Positions 55,251 to 64,000 of a DNA stretch of 64,000 nt are shown here, in pieces (position 1 is the stretch's first letter; each line of letters opens with the position of its first letter). Made by a program: the position numbers and the translations under genes. Source of the stretch: Cycas panzhihuaensis (Eukaryota; Cycadophyta); assembly GCA_023213395.1 (NCBI GenBank), contig CM041465.1, positions 37,455,741 to 37,519,740 on the forward strand, written 5' to 3'. The notes below the pieces were generated by a model. That model saw only the letters and a list, made by a program, of their open reading frames with translations. It was not told where the DNA came from and made no database searches.

Positions 55251-56060
55251 AGAAACAACAGCCTCTCCATCCTAAACTCTCAGCCACTGTTAAAATAGAG
55301 GTTGAGAAACTTCAGGATGCTGGACTCATTACTTCTATCGACTACCCTAAATGGGTGTCCAACATCGTTCCCATTGCTAAAAAGAACGGGACCATCCGGA
55401 TATGCATTGATTTTCGTGATATCAACAATGCATGTTCTAAAGACAACTTTCCACTCACTTTCATCAATCGGATCATTGATCGAACTGCAGGGTTTGAAGT
55501 TATGTCCTTGATAGATCGCTTCTCCGGCTATAACCAGATTCAAATCTCTCCCGAAGACTGCCACAAGACGACCTTCACCACCCCGTGGGGTACCTTTGCC
55601 TACAAGGCAATGCCCTTCAGACTCAAAAATACAGGCGTTACTTACCAAAGGGCGATGCATTTTATCTTCCATGATCTCATTGACGATACGTTGGAGGTCT
55701 TTATGGATGACATGATGGGTCTCTCACGTATCAGAGCCCATCACCCTTTGGACTTGCGGGCCATCTTCATGCAGTGTCGCAAGTACCACGTAAGTTTAAA
55801 CCCACTTAAATGTGTGCTTGTCATTACTTCTAGAAAACTCCTTGGGTTTTTTGTGTCAAAGCAAAGAATTCAGATTGACCCTAACAAAGTCAGGGCGATT
55901 CTTAACATGTCACCTCCTAGAACTCAGCGACAGATCAAGTCATTTCTAGGTGGAATCGATTTCTTTAGGCATTTCCTAGCAAACTTCGCTGTGAATGCCA
56001 AACCCTTGACCAACCTATTGAAGAAGGGAGCCCCATTTGTTTGGTCTGCTAAGGCCCATC
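55251..56060 (+). pseudogene. G1 reverse transcriptase
   Basis: From 55355 the frame is open for 336 codons into RNase H. Motifs: W-V-S-N-I-V-P-I-A-K-K-N-G, then I-C-I-D-F-R-D-I-N-N-A-C, then D-R-F-S-G-Y-N-Q-I, then K-T-T-F-T-T-P-W-G-T-F, then L-E-V-F-M-D-D-M-M (active site reads MDDM, so both catalytic aspartates are present), then S-L-N-P-L-K-C and L-G-F-F-V-S. The first D is in D-R-F-S-G-Y. It is the longest intact coding stretch of the window. Confidence 0.9.
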
Positions 56061-56480
56061 AAGCCTTCGAAGGACTTAAGGAATCCCTTGCTTTCGCTCC
56101 AACGTTGGTGTCCCCTTGCTTCGATAGGCCTTTCATTCTCTATACCTCGACGACTGATGAGTCCTTGGGCGCTATGCTGGCTCAGGAGGACGATTTAGGA
56201 GTCGAAAGATCCATTTGCTTCATCAGTCGTACCTTCATGGCTGCTGAACTTAACTACTCCCCAACCGAGAAGGAATGCCTCTCTTTGGTTCATGCTACCA
56301 AGAAGTTTAGGCACTACTTGCTCAATAACACTACCAAGGTGATCATCCAATCCGATCCCTTGTGATATCTACTCACTCGTTTCGACCTGACTGGTAGGGC
56401 TAGCCATTGGTCCGTCCTTCTTCAGGAATTCGATCTCTATATCGTCAATAGGAAATCGAAGAAAGGTATGGTGGTGGTTG
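56061..56480 (+). pseudogene. G1 first (Gypsy) RNase H
   Basis: Continues the RT frame: F-I-L-Y-T-S-T-T-D-E-S-L-G-A-M-L-A-Q, then I-C-F-I-S-R-T-F and Y-S-P-T-E-K-E-C-L-S-L-V-H-A, then K-V-I-I-Q-S-D-P-L before a stop at 56363. The first D, the E and the third D positions are filled. After the stop, W-S-V-L-L-Q-E-F-D-L and I-V-N-R-K-S-K-K follow in the old frame. Confidence 0.85.
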
Positions 56481-57844
56481 AACAACTCACAGAAGCCCCT
56501 GTTCCTAACTCGCTTGATGCCCCTATTGACGATTCTCTTCCTGATGAGTCTATCTTGACCATTCAGGGCACTCCTTCCCATCCACTCATTGATAGTGAGT
56601 GGTACGGAGACATCGTGTGGTACCTCACACAGCAGCAGTATTGCCCTGAAGCCAGTAATAAGGTTAGATCTTGCATCTGGACCTCTGCTAGGCAATACTT
56701 CCTCATGGATGAAGTATTGTACAAGAGGTCTTTTGATGGGGTCCTCCTTCATTGTGTCACCACCAACGAAACGAACCTAATACTCCGCGAATGCCACCAT
56801 GGCATTTATAGGGGCCACTTTGGGGGCCAATCCATGGCTTAGAGGATCCTCTGTATGGGCTACTATTGACTATCCCTCTTTAAGGATGCCCATGCCTATG
56901 CTTTGAGATGTTGGTGGTGCCAAGGGCATGCCAACATCTCCCACGTGCCCTCTAAGGCTCTTCATCCTATCATATCTCCATGGCCTTTCGCTCAATGGGG
57001 TCTAGACCTCATCGGGGCTATATCCCCGCCTTCTTCGTCGTAGCACAAGTTTATCTTGACTGCTACAGAGTACTTTACTAAATGGGCAGAAGCCATCCCT
57101 CTAATTATTATCCCTAGCAAGATGATAGCTACTTTCGTCTACCAGCACATCATTTGCCACGTTGGGATTCCTGACATCTTGATCACAAATAATAGAACCC
57201 CTTTTTGTAACAAGGAGATGGATGAACTTTGTGAGAAATTTAAGATCTCTCACAAAACTTCCTCCCCTTATTATCCCCAGGGGAATGGTCAAGTTGAGTC
57301 ATTCAACAAGACTGTTATTAACATCTTAAAGAAAACCGTTACTCAATCTCAGAGAGATTGGCACTTTTAGCTCCCTTCCACTCTATGGGCTTACCGTACC
57401 TCTATCCGTGCTACTACGGGAATGACTCTATTCTCCCTAGTTTACGGGATCAAGGTAGTACTCCCATTGGAAGTGGAGATTCCCTTTCTACGAATTTCCC
57501 TTCGAGGTCTCATCGATGAGGAGTCGATCTGTCAGGCTCGCCTCTTAGACCTCAAAGCCTTGGATGAGAGAAGTTTAGCAGCCTACCAGGCTAACCTCGC
57601 ATCCAAAGCCTGCTCGTAAAGGACCTACGATAAACACCTTCATTCTCATCCTTTATATCCTGGGGACCACGTCCTCAAATTGGAATATCTCCACGACTGC
57701 TTGACTAAATTCAGACCCAAATGGGTTGGTCCTTTTGTCGTTCTCGAAAGCCTCGATAACAGTGCCTATAGGATCTCCACCTTGGAGGACCTTGAGTTTG
57801 AGAAAGATGTTAACGGGAAATTCCTCAAGAAATTCTATACATGA
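56481..57844 (+). pseudogene. G1 integrase
   Basis: The linker (E-A-P-V-P-N-S) and the zinc-binding segment (R-E-C-H-H-G-I-Y-R-G-H-F-G-G) lie at 56468-56842. The core reads W-G-L-D-L-I-G-A-I, then F-T-K-W-A-E-A, then D-I-L-I-T-N-N-R-T-P-F (second catalytic D changed to N), then N-G-Q-V-E-S-F-N-K (E intact). The end is F-L-K-K-F-Y-T and stop at 57844. Stops at 56840, 57043 and 57370 break it. RNase H runs directly into integrase with no second RNase H between. Confidence 0.88.
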
Positions 57845-58559
57845 CTTCATCGTCACCTCATTCACACCCTGAAATAAGCCTAAACTACCATCCTAAGTTG
57901 TTCCCGTTCTTCCTAGAGATAGGCGGAACGACAGCTTAGGGTGGCCCTCTCGTTCCTTTTTGGTTCCTCCCACAGAACCTTTACTCCCATTCCTCTTGGG
58001 ACCTTGTCCTCCTATTTGGGCATCCCCCAAGTAGAATGATATTTTGGAGTATCGTCACTCTTATCCTATTCAACATTTCCTTTGCATATCCTACTATGCT
58101 CCTATGTGGACATGTGTGTCACCTCGTTTCCTAGTCCCACATATGTCTATCGCTGCTACTCATGGTGATCGTGTGTACTCCCATTAGGAATATGGTCCCG
58201 CATGAAAGGAAATGCACATAACTTAAACAAATATCATAACACATAACTCATAATAATAATCAGCTCAAAGTGGAATCATACATATCTTCATGCATCTGTA
58301 CACCTTCATACACATACATAAACATGTAAATAGAAACATACATATCATCCATCACATATTATTATACACATCATCATATACTAAATGGGGTATCAATCGC
58401 CCCGTCTATATACATCAAAATAATCATGTGTCATATCATACAAATGGTATGGTACATCATCCGTGGGAAGCCGACGTCCTTGTAGGGAGGGTACAATCAT
58501 GTGACAACATATGGTGACTCCCTGGAAGTCTGTGCTTTCCCCTAGCTAAAACAAAATTC
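57845..58559 (+). other. G1 spacer between integrase and antisense gene
   Basis: About 700 bp without a supported ORF. CATACATA-like words at 58280-58370. Partly alignable with 23630-24440 of G2. Confidence 0.6.
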
Positions 58560-59153
58560 CTATATACTACTCTACTGCTGCCCCACCCCTGGGGCGTCAC
58601 CTCCTGGTCAATGTGATCCCTCTCCTGGGGACCACATCCCTCTGAGACTCCTCCTCAGTCTTCAGGAGCCTCCTGCTCCGCTCTCCTCATCCCGTGGTCT
58701 CCTCGGGGTCGTCGCCACCGTATAGGTATATGTCCTGCTCTGCGCCGACCTTAATGCCACCTCATCCACTAGTTGATCGTGTCATGCCTGGATACGATCT
58801 TAATCTGTCTCTACACTGTGGAGCTTCTCCTCCATCCCTCTGAGATGCTCCTCCATCACTACTTACCGGATGCGGCCCTCCATATCCCCTCCGGCTCCTC
58901 CTTGAGCCTCTAGTACATGTACTCAACTCTGTAGGCATCTCTCTCAGCTTGACTTGGTATCCGGCTCACTGCCGTCTCCAAGACATGCCTTGTGCTCTGG
59001 ACTCACAATCCATATGTCTCTCGCCCTTATCAATGGAGTGAATGCTATTATGTGGCCACCTACTGATCTAGGCTCATCGCCTGCTTGGATGGGAGGTTGT
59101 CCCTCTATGTAGGCCCAAGGGAATATCTCTCAGACTATAGCTTCCACCAGTCT

Positions 59154-59279
59154 CTAGATATTTGTTATACTTGCAATCTAACATCATGTATCAGTACATG
59201 CCCATACGCATATCCAACCAAAACCAAACTATATATATATCTAGCAATCAAACAACGACATGAGAAGGTTATGTCTCAC
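59154..59279 (-). other. Intron 2 of the G1 antisense gene
   Basis: 126 nt, AT-rich; donor CCAG|GTGAGA, acceptor ATATCTAG. Same protein position and same donor phase as in G2; the acceptor side has drifted out of frame here. Confidence 0.6.
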
Positions 59280-60693
59280 CTGGTGTGACTGCTGACTCCT
59301 CTACTCGGGTGACTACCTCTACCTCGGGCACTCCACCAGCTGTAGGTACCTCCTCCTCCTTGGGTACCTCCTTAGCCACTGCCTCAGCAACTGGGGCATC
59401 CCTCCTCCCCTTGGCTGGTGCAGCTGCCTCTCTGGATCTCCTGATAATCCATAGCCTACGGGCCCATGTCACTGGACCCCTACTCTCCTCTGCAGCTCCT
59501 GACGAGCCTGCCTCTCCACGTGCAACCCCTGATGGACCTGCCTCTCTCCTTGCAGTCCCTGATGGACCTACCTCCCCCACAGCTTGTGATGGGTTGGTCC
59601 CATCACCTCCATCGCCGCCCTCGTCATCTCTTGGGGGTACTCATGCCCTGCCTGCCTCATTGTCACTATCCCATCTCACCGCTCTATATGGGTCTACTAT
59701 GTAGTCTGTCATGGTGAGGAGGTATAGTGATGTGGTCTCCACCGAGCGACAGACATGAGCCTGGTTCTTGGTCCCCCTGAACCTAGTCTGCCACCTATGT
59801 ACCATCGGGGCCCACTTTAAGATAGCGTGTGGTCCCCCTGCCGGCGCTACTGCTCCAAAGTGGTCAAAAAACTAGCACTGTAATAGCGTATTATATGATA
59901 GTCCACCCCTCCCCATTGCCCGAATGGCATCTAACTGTGCGATAAGGTTTGCTGCTATGAGGGTAGCCACATCCTCTCTACTGCCTCACACTAGCGCACT
60001 GTGTCCATCCAACCACCTAGAATATCCTTATAGTTCTGTTTCTGGGATATTCAGAATAGAATGCACAATGTAATCAGTTTTCTCACTTGAGGAACACTCA
60101 ACATCACCATGCTCTGGAGAGGTATCCCTCGTCTCTCCCACCCGTCTGAGCTTGTGAAATAAGTAGCAACCTCCATGTGTGCTGCCTCATTGCTAGGCAA
60201 CGCTCCTAGTGTCATCGGCCTCCTTGTCATCGATACCCCTAGTATCCTTCTAACATCTCCTGGTGTCACCGATACATCCCTCACTTGGGATAGGTGGAAG
60301 ACATGTTTCTGCCTGTCCGAGTGGGACACTATATCTACTAATAGTCTTTGATCTGATGTGTACTGAGGTGTCTTCGTGACCTTCAGTAGGCCACATCTCA
60401 ATAATATTTGCCTATCCTCCCTTGACATCATCTTTATGAAACTAAGCATAGCCATACTTATGTTTTCGTGGTTCTCCACCGCGATCACAACCTGCAAAAT
60501 ACCATGAAATAAGTTAGACCTTGACCCATGATCATCCCTTGGCCTCTAGACTGCCTTTTGGCCTCATTTGGTCGAGATTTGGGGATCCCCGGGCCCCTAT
60601 CTTTATTTTTCAGCTGTTCTGCCTTCACACCGTGCTAAACTTCATAGTACCGTAGAGTTTGGCCTCAGTCCCACTGCGAGCATGGCCCCGTGG

Positions 60694-60719
60694 CAAAGAT
60701 CGCGGCACCGCGATCTTTG
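60694..60719. repeat. Perfect inverted repeat, 12-bp arms
   Basis: CAAAGATCGCGG, two-base centre CA, then CCGCGATCTTTG. GC-rich hairpin inside intron 1 of the antisense gene; not present in G2 at the same place. Confidence 0.9.
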
Positions 60720-60736
60720 TCGCGGTGCGAGCATCA

Positions 60737-60760
60737 CCCCCCCAAAAGGGGGGGGGGGGG
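60737..60760. repeat. C7 A4 G13 homopolymer block
   Basis: Seven C, four A, thirteen G in a row. Could fold on itself; also a place where sequencing length errors are likely. Confidence 0.85.
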
Positions 60761-61132
60761 TTTCCTACCCAAAAAACCAAAAAATTTCTTCTAACGGGCC
60801 ACAACCAGGCCCACTGGGACCAGGGCTGCTTAATACCCTCGCCTCGCCTCTCTCTGGGTCCAGTCTGGACTCCTGCAGATCGTTTTTCACCCATATGGGG
60901 CCCAAATATCTACATAAATTCAATAAAAAACATCAAACTTTGAATTGCAAGATGGGGTATGGTTTTGAGAATCCACTCACTGGGTCCGGTCGAGCGCTCG
61001 CCATCTCATCTCTGCAGTCTGAACGGTTATCTCCTAGCATTGATCCAATGATTGGATCTCTCTCTGTATGCCTCCGAAGTCGGGTGATGCTCCACTGCGT
61101 AAGGGAAGGGCTCTGGATTCGTTCGAGAGCCC

Positions 61133-61171
61133 GTGAAAATGAATCAAATTTTCATCGATTTTTCTTATATA
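61133..61171 (-). promoter_or_regulatory. Antisense core promoter of the G1 antisense gene
   Basis: On the minus strand TATATAAG (61171-61164) is followed 8 nt later by an inverted repeat (ATGAAAAT ... ATTTTCAC, 61155-61133). The ATG lies about 125 bp further down. G2 has the same arrangement with AATAAAAG. Start-site position is not shown by sequence alone. Confidence 0.5.
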
Positions 61172-61927
61172 GGCGGGGGCCCCAACGGACACCTTCATTC
61201 CCACTTCTGTGGCAGCCATTGAGATCATTTCTCACCCCCAATCATCTTTGCCATCTAGCCCTGTTTCCCGCTGTGCTTCCATAGCCTTTGTTTTCGCTCA
61301 TTCCTTCGGATGCATTTATGGCACCTCGCCGATGCATTTTTGTAGCGCCTGGTACTCGAACATTGGCTCGAGGCATTTTCTCTACCCCTTCTTACCCAGA
61401 CTGAGAGATTTGAACCTTGTTCCTGTATGACCTGATCGATTTGATCGGGCACTAGCCAGAGGAGATTGCAGTGACCAGGCCTAGGCGACTGTTTACCAAA
61501 AACACAAAATCTGATCAAATTATTGTAGAATCTTCCATTCTAGGCGCCGATGCATTTTTGCAAGGTCCTTCTGTATCGTTTTACGTGCCGCTCTCGTGCA
61601 TGCCTGAGTTTATACTCGTTTGGCTCATTTCGTCATCTGGGACTCATTTTTGCAGCCCGTTCCTGCCCCTGGGATCTCCAAAGGGAATGCTTCCTTTGTC
61701 CATAGTCATTCTTTGATTTCTTAAGCAACCTTTGGTATCCTAGGGTGCCCTTTTTCCGCTCGCTCTCAGCCAGTGGTGGGATAGCCTGTTCCTGTCCTTA
61801 GGTAGCCTCATTGCTAGGTCCTTCTACCCTTCACATCCACCTATTGCTTGCCATACGAGCCTCTTTTGTTTTAACTCCCGCATTATTATACATCTCCACT
61901 ACTGAGACATTTTCCTTTCTCTTGTCC
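61172..61927. other. Intergenic region between the divergent antisense gene and aRH in G1
   Basis: About 750 bp. Open frames here (61209-61430, 61471-61716, 61518-61255 minus) show no domain and are not kept in G2. Confidence 0.5.
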
Positions 61928-62349
61928 ATGGCTCTCTACATCTTTACCGATGGTGGAAGCCGCAGTAATCCTAGAACTTTAGTCGCCGTATGGATTCTTC
62001 GCAGCCCTTCCAGACATGATTTTTTGCACTCTAGGATCTTCCTCCCAGAGGCCATCAATAATAAAGCTGAATGCACGGCCGTTATCGAAGCCCTCACTGA
62101 TGCACTCTATTTCTATCATAGATCTATTGTTCTTCTTTGTGACTCCCAAGTGGTGGTGTACCATCTCACCCAGGTTTACCAGGTGTGATGCCCTCACTTG
62201 AGAGCCCTCGCTTCGACCGTCAGATCCCTGCTGGCTAATTTCCAGTCTGTCAACATCTGACACATCCCTCGCGCCCTCAATGCTGAGGCGGACAACCACG
62301 TTTGCCTCATCCTTGATCACCACCTTCCCCTCCTTGTTGGCCGTCCCTA
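61928..62349 (+). pseudogene. G1 second RNase H (archaeal-type, aRH)
   Basis: ATG 61928: M-A-L-Y-I-F-T-D-G-G-S-R-S-N-P-R, then A-I-N-N-K-A-E-C-T-A-V-I-E-A-L, then L-L-C-D-S-Q-V-V-V, then after a TGA at 62186 I-P-R-A-L-N-A-E-A-D-N. The D, E, D and D catalytic positions of RNase HI are all kept. The D-G-G-S-x-x-N-P start and L-N-A-E-A-D end are typical of the extra RNase H of Tat elements. It sits 4.1 kb after the integrase stop and 0.8 kb beyond the divergent antisense promoter. How it would be expressed (own promoter, splicing or internal initiation) is unknown. The stop and a few substitutions indicate a dead copy. Confidence 0.78.
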
Positions 62350-62662
62350 AGACTTGCCCGATCGCTCTGTCACCCAAGTCTCAGGTCGTCACGTAGATCT
62401 TTTTATGATTCCTTCGTACCTCTGAAAGCTAGTCACTAATGAGGTTAAACTATGACGACCATCAGGTTTGCTCATTCACCTGACATCATCATGCATTTCT
62501 CTTTGCATTTCCACGATAGGGGTAATCCCCTCATCTTTCTCAGCTTCCAATCGATTCTCGGGTGGCACATAGGTAGCCCCTATGTTGTCTCCACCCCTGT
62601 CCTCGCATCCACGTGTCTCACCATGACACTTGCCAGTACCCTTGACTCTTGTTATGATCATG

Positions 62663-62700
<38 letters not shown>

Positions 62701-62782
62701 ACACACACACACATGTGCTACTGATAGTTTTGTTGGCAGTATTCACCATCGCACCACACTTCCAAGCAGCGAGGCTCTGCTG
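62350..62782 (+). other. G1 3' spacer
   Basis: No coding sequence supported. Contains (AC)n at 62667-62713. Confidence 0.55.
62667..62713. repeat. (AC)n microsatellite with one interruption
   Basis: AC repeats 62667-62695, a T, then AC repeats to 62713. Confidence 0.95.
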
Positions 62783-62794
62783 CCAAGGGGGCAG
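62783..62794 (+). promoter_or_regulatory. Polypurine tract of G1
   Basis: CCAAGGGGGCAG directly before TGTTTCCC of the 3' LTR; G2 carries the same tract. Confidence 0.85.
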
Positions 62795-64000
62795 TGTTTC
62801 CCGGCTATTGGAAATGGATACAGATAGATTGACTCAGGTAAGCACAGGTATGCTTCTTCCTTTTTACTTCTACCGTTTCCTTGGAAAGGTTGACAGAAGT
62901 ATTGCCTCATTGCATGACTGACTGCTTCATTTGTATGATCACCTTGCATCCATTTGGCTTGATCATGTTGCTTGTCGTATTGTGAGCCTATGACAACCCA
63001 GTAGGACCTACCTTTCCATAAGCTAGGCGTCCCCATGGCACTCTATGACCCTCCACGCTACCTCCACGTCGCCTCAAGCCTCACTTGATTTGTATGACCC
63101 GTTTATGTCCTGATTTTGAGCTCTTACCATGACGTTTCTGGGACCTTTAGCCCTTGATACTACTGTTGGCCTTGTTCACATGCCTTCCAAACTGTCCCTA
63201 GCCACCTAGATAGGAGGGCCAGTCCCTCTCAGGCCTACCACATTAGCTTTTAAGGCTCCCAAAACCCAGATTATTGCCATTCTAACTTTCTGGTCCCACA
63301 CTGCTATAAACTTAGCGGTACCACGAAGTTTACCGCGATGCGACTGTTGCAATTTATTTTTTGATCTGCCGTGGAAATTCTTGCATTTTTTGTGGAATTG
63401 CCACGTGGCCACTCGCCCAACTCACCCCTATTCACGCCTTAAACACTCGATTAGGGTTGATATGGGTATAAAACAAAAAAAGACCATCATTTTAGATCTC
63501 TTGGCTCTCCAACTCAACTTTCTAGTGCTGCAGTTTCTGCTATTTTCTTCCTTCCTTTCACAGGTGCGTCTACAATCTTGCATTTCCTGCTACTCTAGTC
63601 TAGGATCTGCCTACAACAGCTCTTCTCTGTGGTGGGAAGCTCCTCTCCAAGCACTGTCAAGCAAGCTTTGCATGGTTTTCTTCCAAATACGCCCCAACAA
63701 GTGTCTCATACAATCACCTTTAGGGAAACCTCCTACAAAACCCTGTAGAAACTCTTCTTCTTCGCTGGTTGCAGGGGCATATATGCCCTAGACTCAACCC
63801 AACAGGTACCTTAGGTTCTATTTTCAGATTTTTGTGAGTATTATTTTCGTATTAGACTCATATTCAAGTGTGTTTTCTTGCTTTCTTCCCGTTTGGTTGT
63901 GGTAAACATTGTTTTCCTTGAGTTTAGCCTTGTATCTTCAAATTTCCACAATTTCTTCGCTAGTTTTCCTCAAAAAAGTAGTGGGAGAAGGTTCATAAAG
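62795..64000 (+). repeat. 3' LTR of G1, cut by the window end
   Basis: Aligns from its first base with 47926 onward over about 1.2 kb, including the TATA box at 63467-63473 and the downstream TTTCACAGGTGCG segment. Confidence 0.9.

Larger units (their letters stand above)
60492..60980 (-). other. Intron 1 of the G1 antisense gene
   Basis: 489 nt; donor CCA|GTGAGT, acceptor TTTTGCAG|GTT; phase 0. Joining gives A-R-P-D-P followed by V-V-I-A-V-E-N in frame. It contains a perfect 12-bp-arm palindrome and the C7A4G13 run. Confidence 0.6.
58560..61040 (-). pseudogene. G1 antisense gene, plant-mobile-domain-like, three exons
   Basis: Minus strand. Exon 1 (61040-60981, 20 codons, M-L-G-D-N-R-S-D). 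Exon 2 (60491-59280) reads V-V-I-A-V-E-N-H-E-N, then T-P-Q-Y-T-S-D-Q-R-L-L-V-D-I-V, then H-V-F-H-L-S, then V-T-P-G-D-V-R-R-I-L-G-V, then T-L-G-A-L-P-S, then M-D-T-V; after a frame change it reads F-R-G-T-K-N-Q-A and T-T-S-L-Y-L-L, then a long G/E/A-rich segment. Exon 3 (from 59153) reads E-I-F-P-W-A-Y-I-E-G-Q-P-P-I, then a charged tail that looks coiled-coil. The order H-x-F-H-L to D-V-x-R-I-L-G-V matches the plant mobile domain. Its direction, position and exons match G2. A CGA-to-TGA stop at 60053 and one net frame change mark decay. The function within the element is unknown. Confidence 0.7.
47926..64000 (+). mobile_element. Tat-like Gypsy G1, near complete, right LTR cut by window end
   Basis: 5' LTR 47926-50712, primer-binding site, gag, protease, RT, RNase H, integrase, then a 5-kb 3' region with an antisense three-exon gene and a sense second RNase H, polypurine tract 62783-62794, and the first 1.2 kb of the 3' LTR. 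Protease, long LTRs, tRNA-Arg-like primer site and second RNase H place it near the Tat/Ogre group of Ty3/Gypsy. Stops and frameshifts are fewer than in G2. In one 105-bp stretch (48591-48695 against the 3' LTR) there are seven mismatches. Confidence 0.9.

Noticed and set aside
61209-61716. ORFs between the antisense promoter and aRH in G1
   Set aside because: No conserved counterpart in G2 and no domain.
62452-62724. ORFs ending in poly Thr-His or Cys-Val tracts
   Set aside because: They arise from the (AC)n microsatellite at 62667-62713.
1-64000. Host genes, tRNA/rRNA genes, CRISPR arrays, organellar inserts
   Set aside because: None recognised; the spaced repeats present are LTRs, microsatellites or decayed tandem repeats.

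Overview
The window is a nuclear, repeat-dense stretch of a large-genome seed plant. Nothing looks prokaryotic, and I recognise no host gene, tRNA, rRNA or CRISPR array. Almost every part can be assigned to LTR retrotransposons of the Ty1/Copia and Ty3/Gypsy superfamilies, most of them old, broken by stops and frameshifts, and nested in one another. This is what one expects of intergenic DNA in a conifer or a giant-genome angiosperm. The sequence does not fix the species; a gymnosperm is my guess only.

Layout, left to right. (1) 1-5019 is a minus-strand Copia element (here O), split at its integrase by a short plus-strand gag-only element (TRG-A, 175-3258; 233-bp LTRs, perfect 5-bp target duplication). 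The LTR of O (from 5022) is in turn split by a structurally complete but dead plus-strand Copia element (F, 5873-11216). (2) 11242-12941 is unassigned. (3) 12942-20415 is a plus-strand Copia (C) whose gag and pol are separated by a 3'-truncated minus-strand Gypsy (D, 13339-17998). (4) 20425-21245 is a minus-strand Copia integrase piece (H). (5) 21246-31335 is a 5'-truncated plus-strand Tat-like Gypsy (G2) with its 3' LTR. (6) 31335-36655 is a minus-strand Copia (E). Its LTR is interrupted by a minus-strand lone Tat LTR (G3, 36664-43192), which is itself interrupted by a second gag-only element (TRG-B, 39150-42697). (7) 43193-47925 is AT-rich and carries no recognisable gene. (8) 47926-64000 is a nearly complete plus-strand Tat-like Gypsy (G1): 2.8-kb 5' LTR, gag, protease, reverse transcriptase/RNase H, integrase, a long 3' region, polypurine tract and the start of the 3' LTR, cut by the window end.

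The most interesting biology is the 3' region of the Tat-like elements. Both G1 and G2 carry, downstream of integrase, (a) an antisense gene whose protein resembles the plant mobile domain, with exon-intron structure conserved between the copies and an antisense TATA box next to a conserved inverted repeat, and (b) a sense-strand second RNase H with all four acidic catalytic residues still present in both copies, although the integrase has lost catalytic residues. The two genes face away from each other. Second in interest are the two gag-only elements. They share one plan (long leader, small Copia-type gag, acidic repeat-bearing ORF, ATTAAGGGGGAG tract, no pol) and, judged by LTR similarity, are among the youngest insertions here.

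All domain names come from reading translated motifs by eye; no database search was run. Element ends are exact only where a TG/CA end, primer-binding site or repeat pair is stated.
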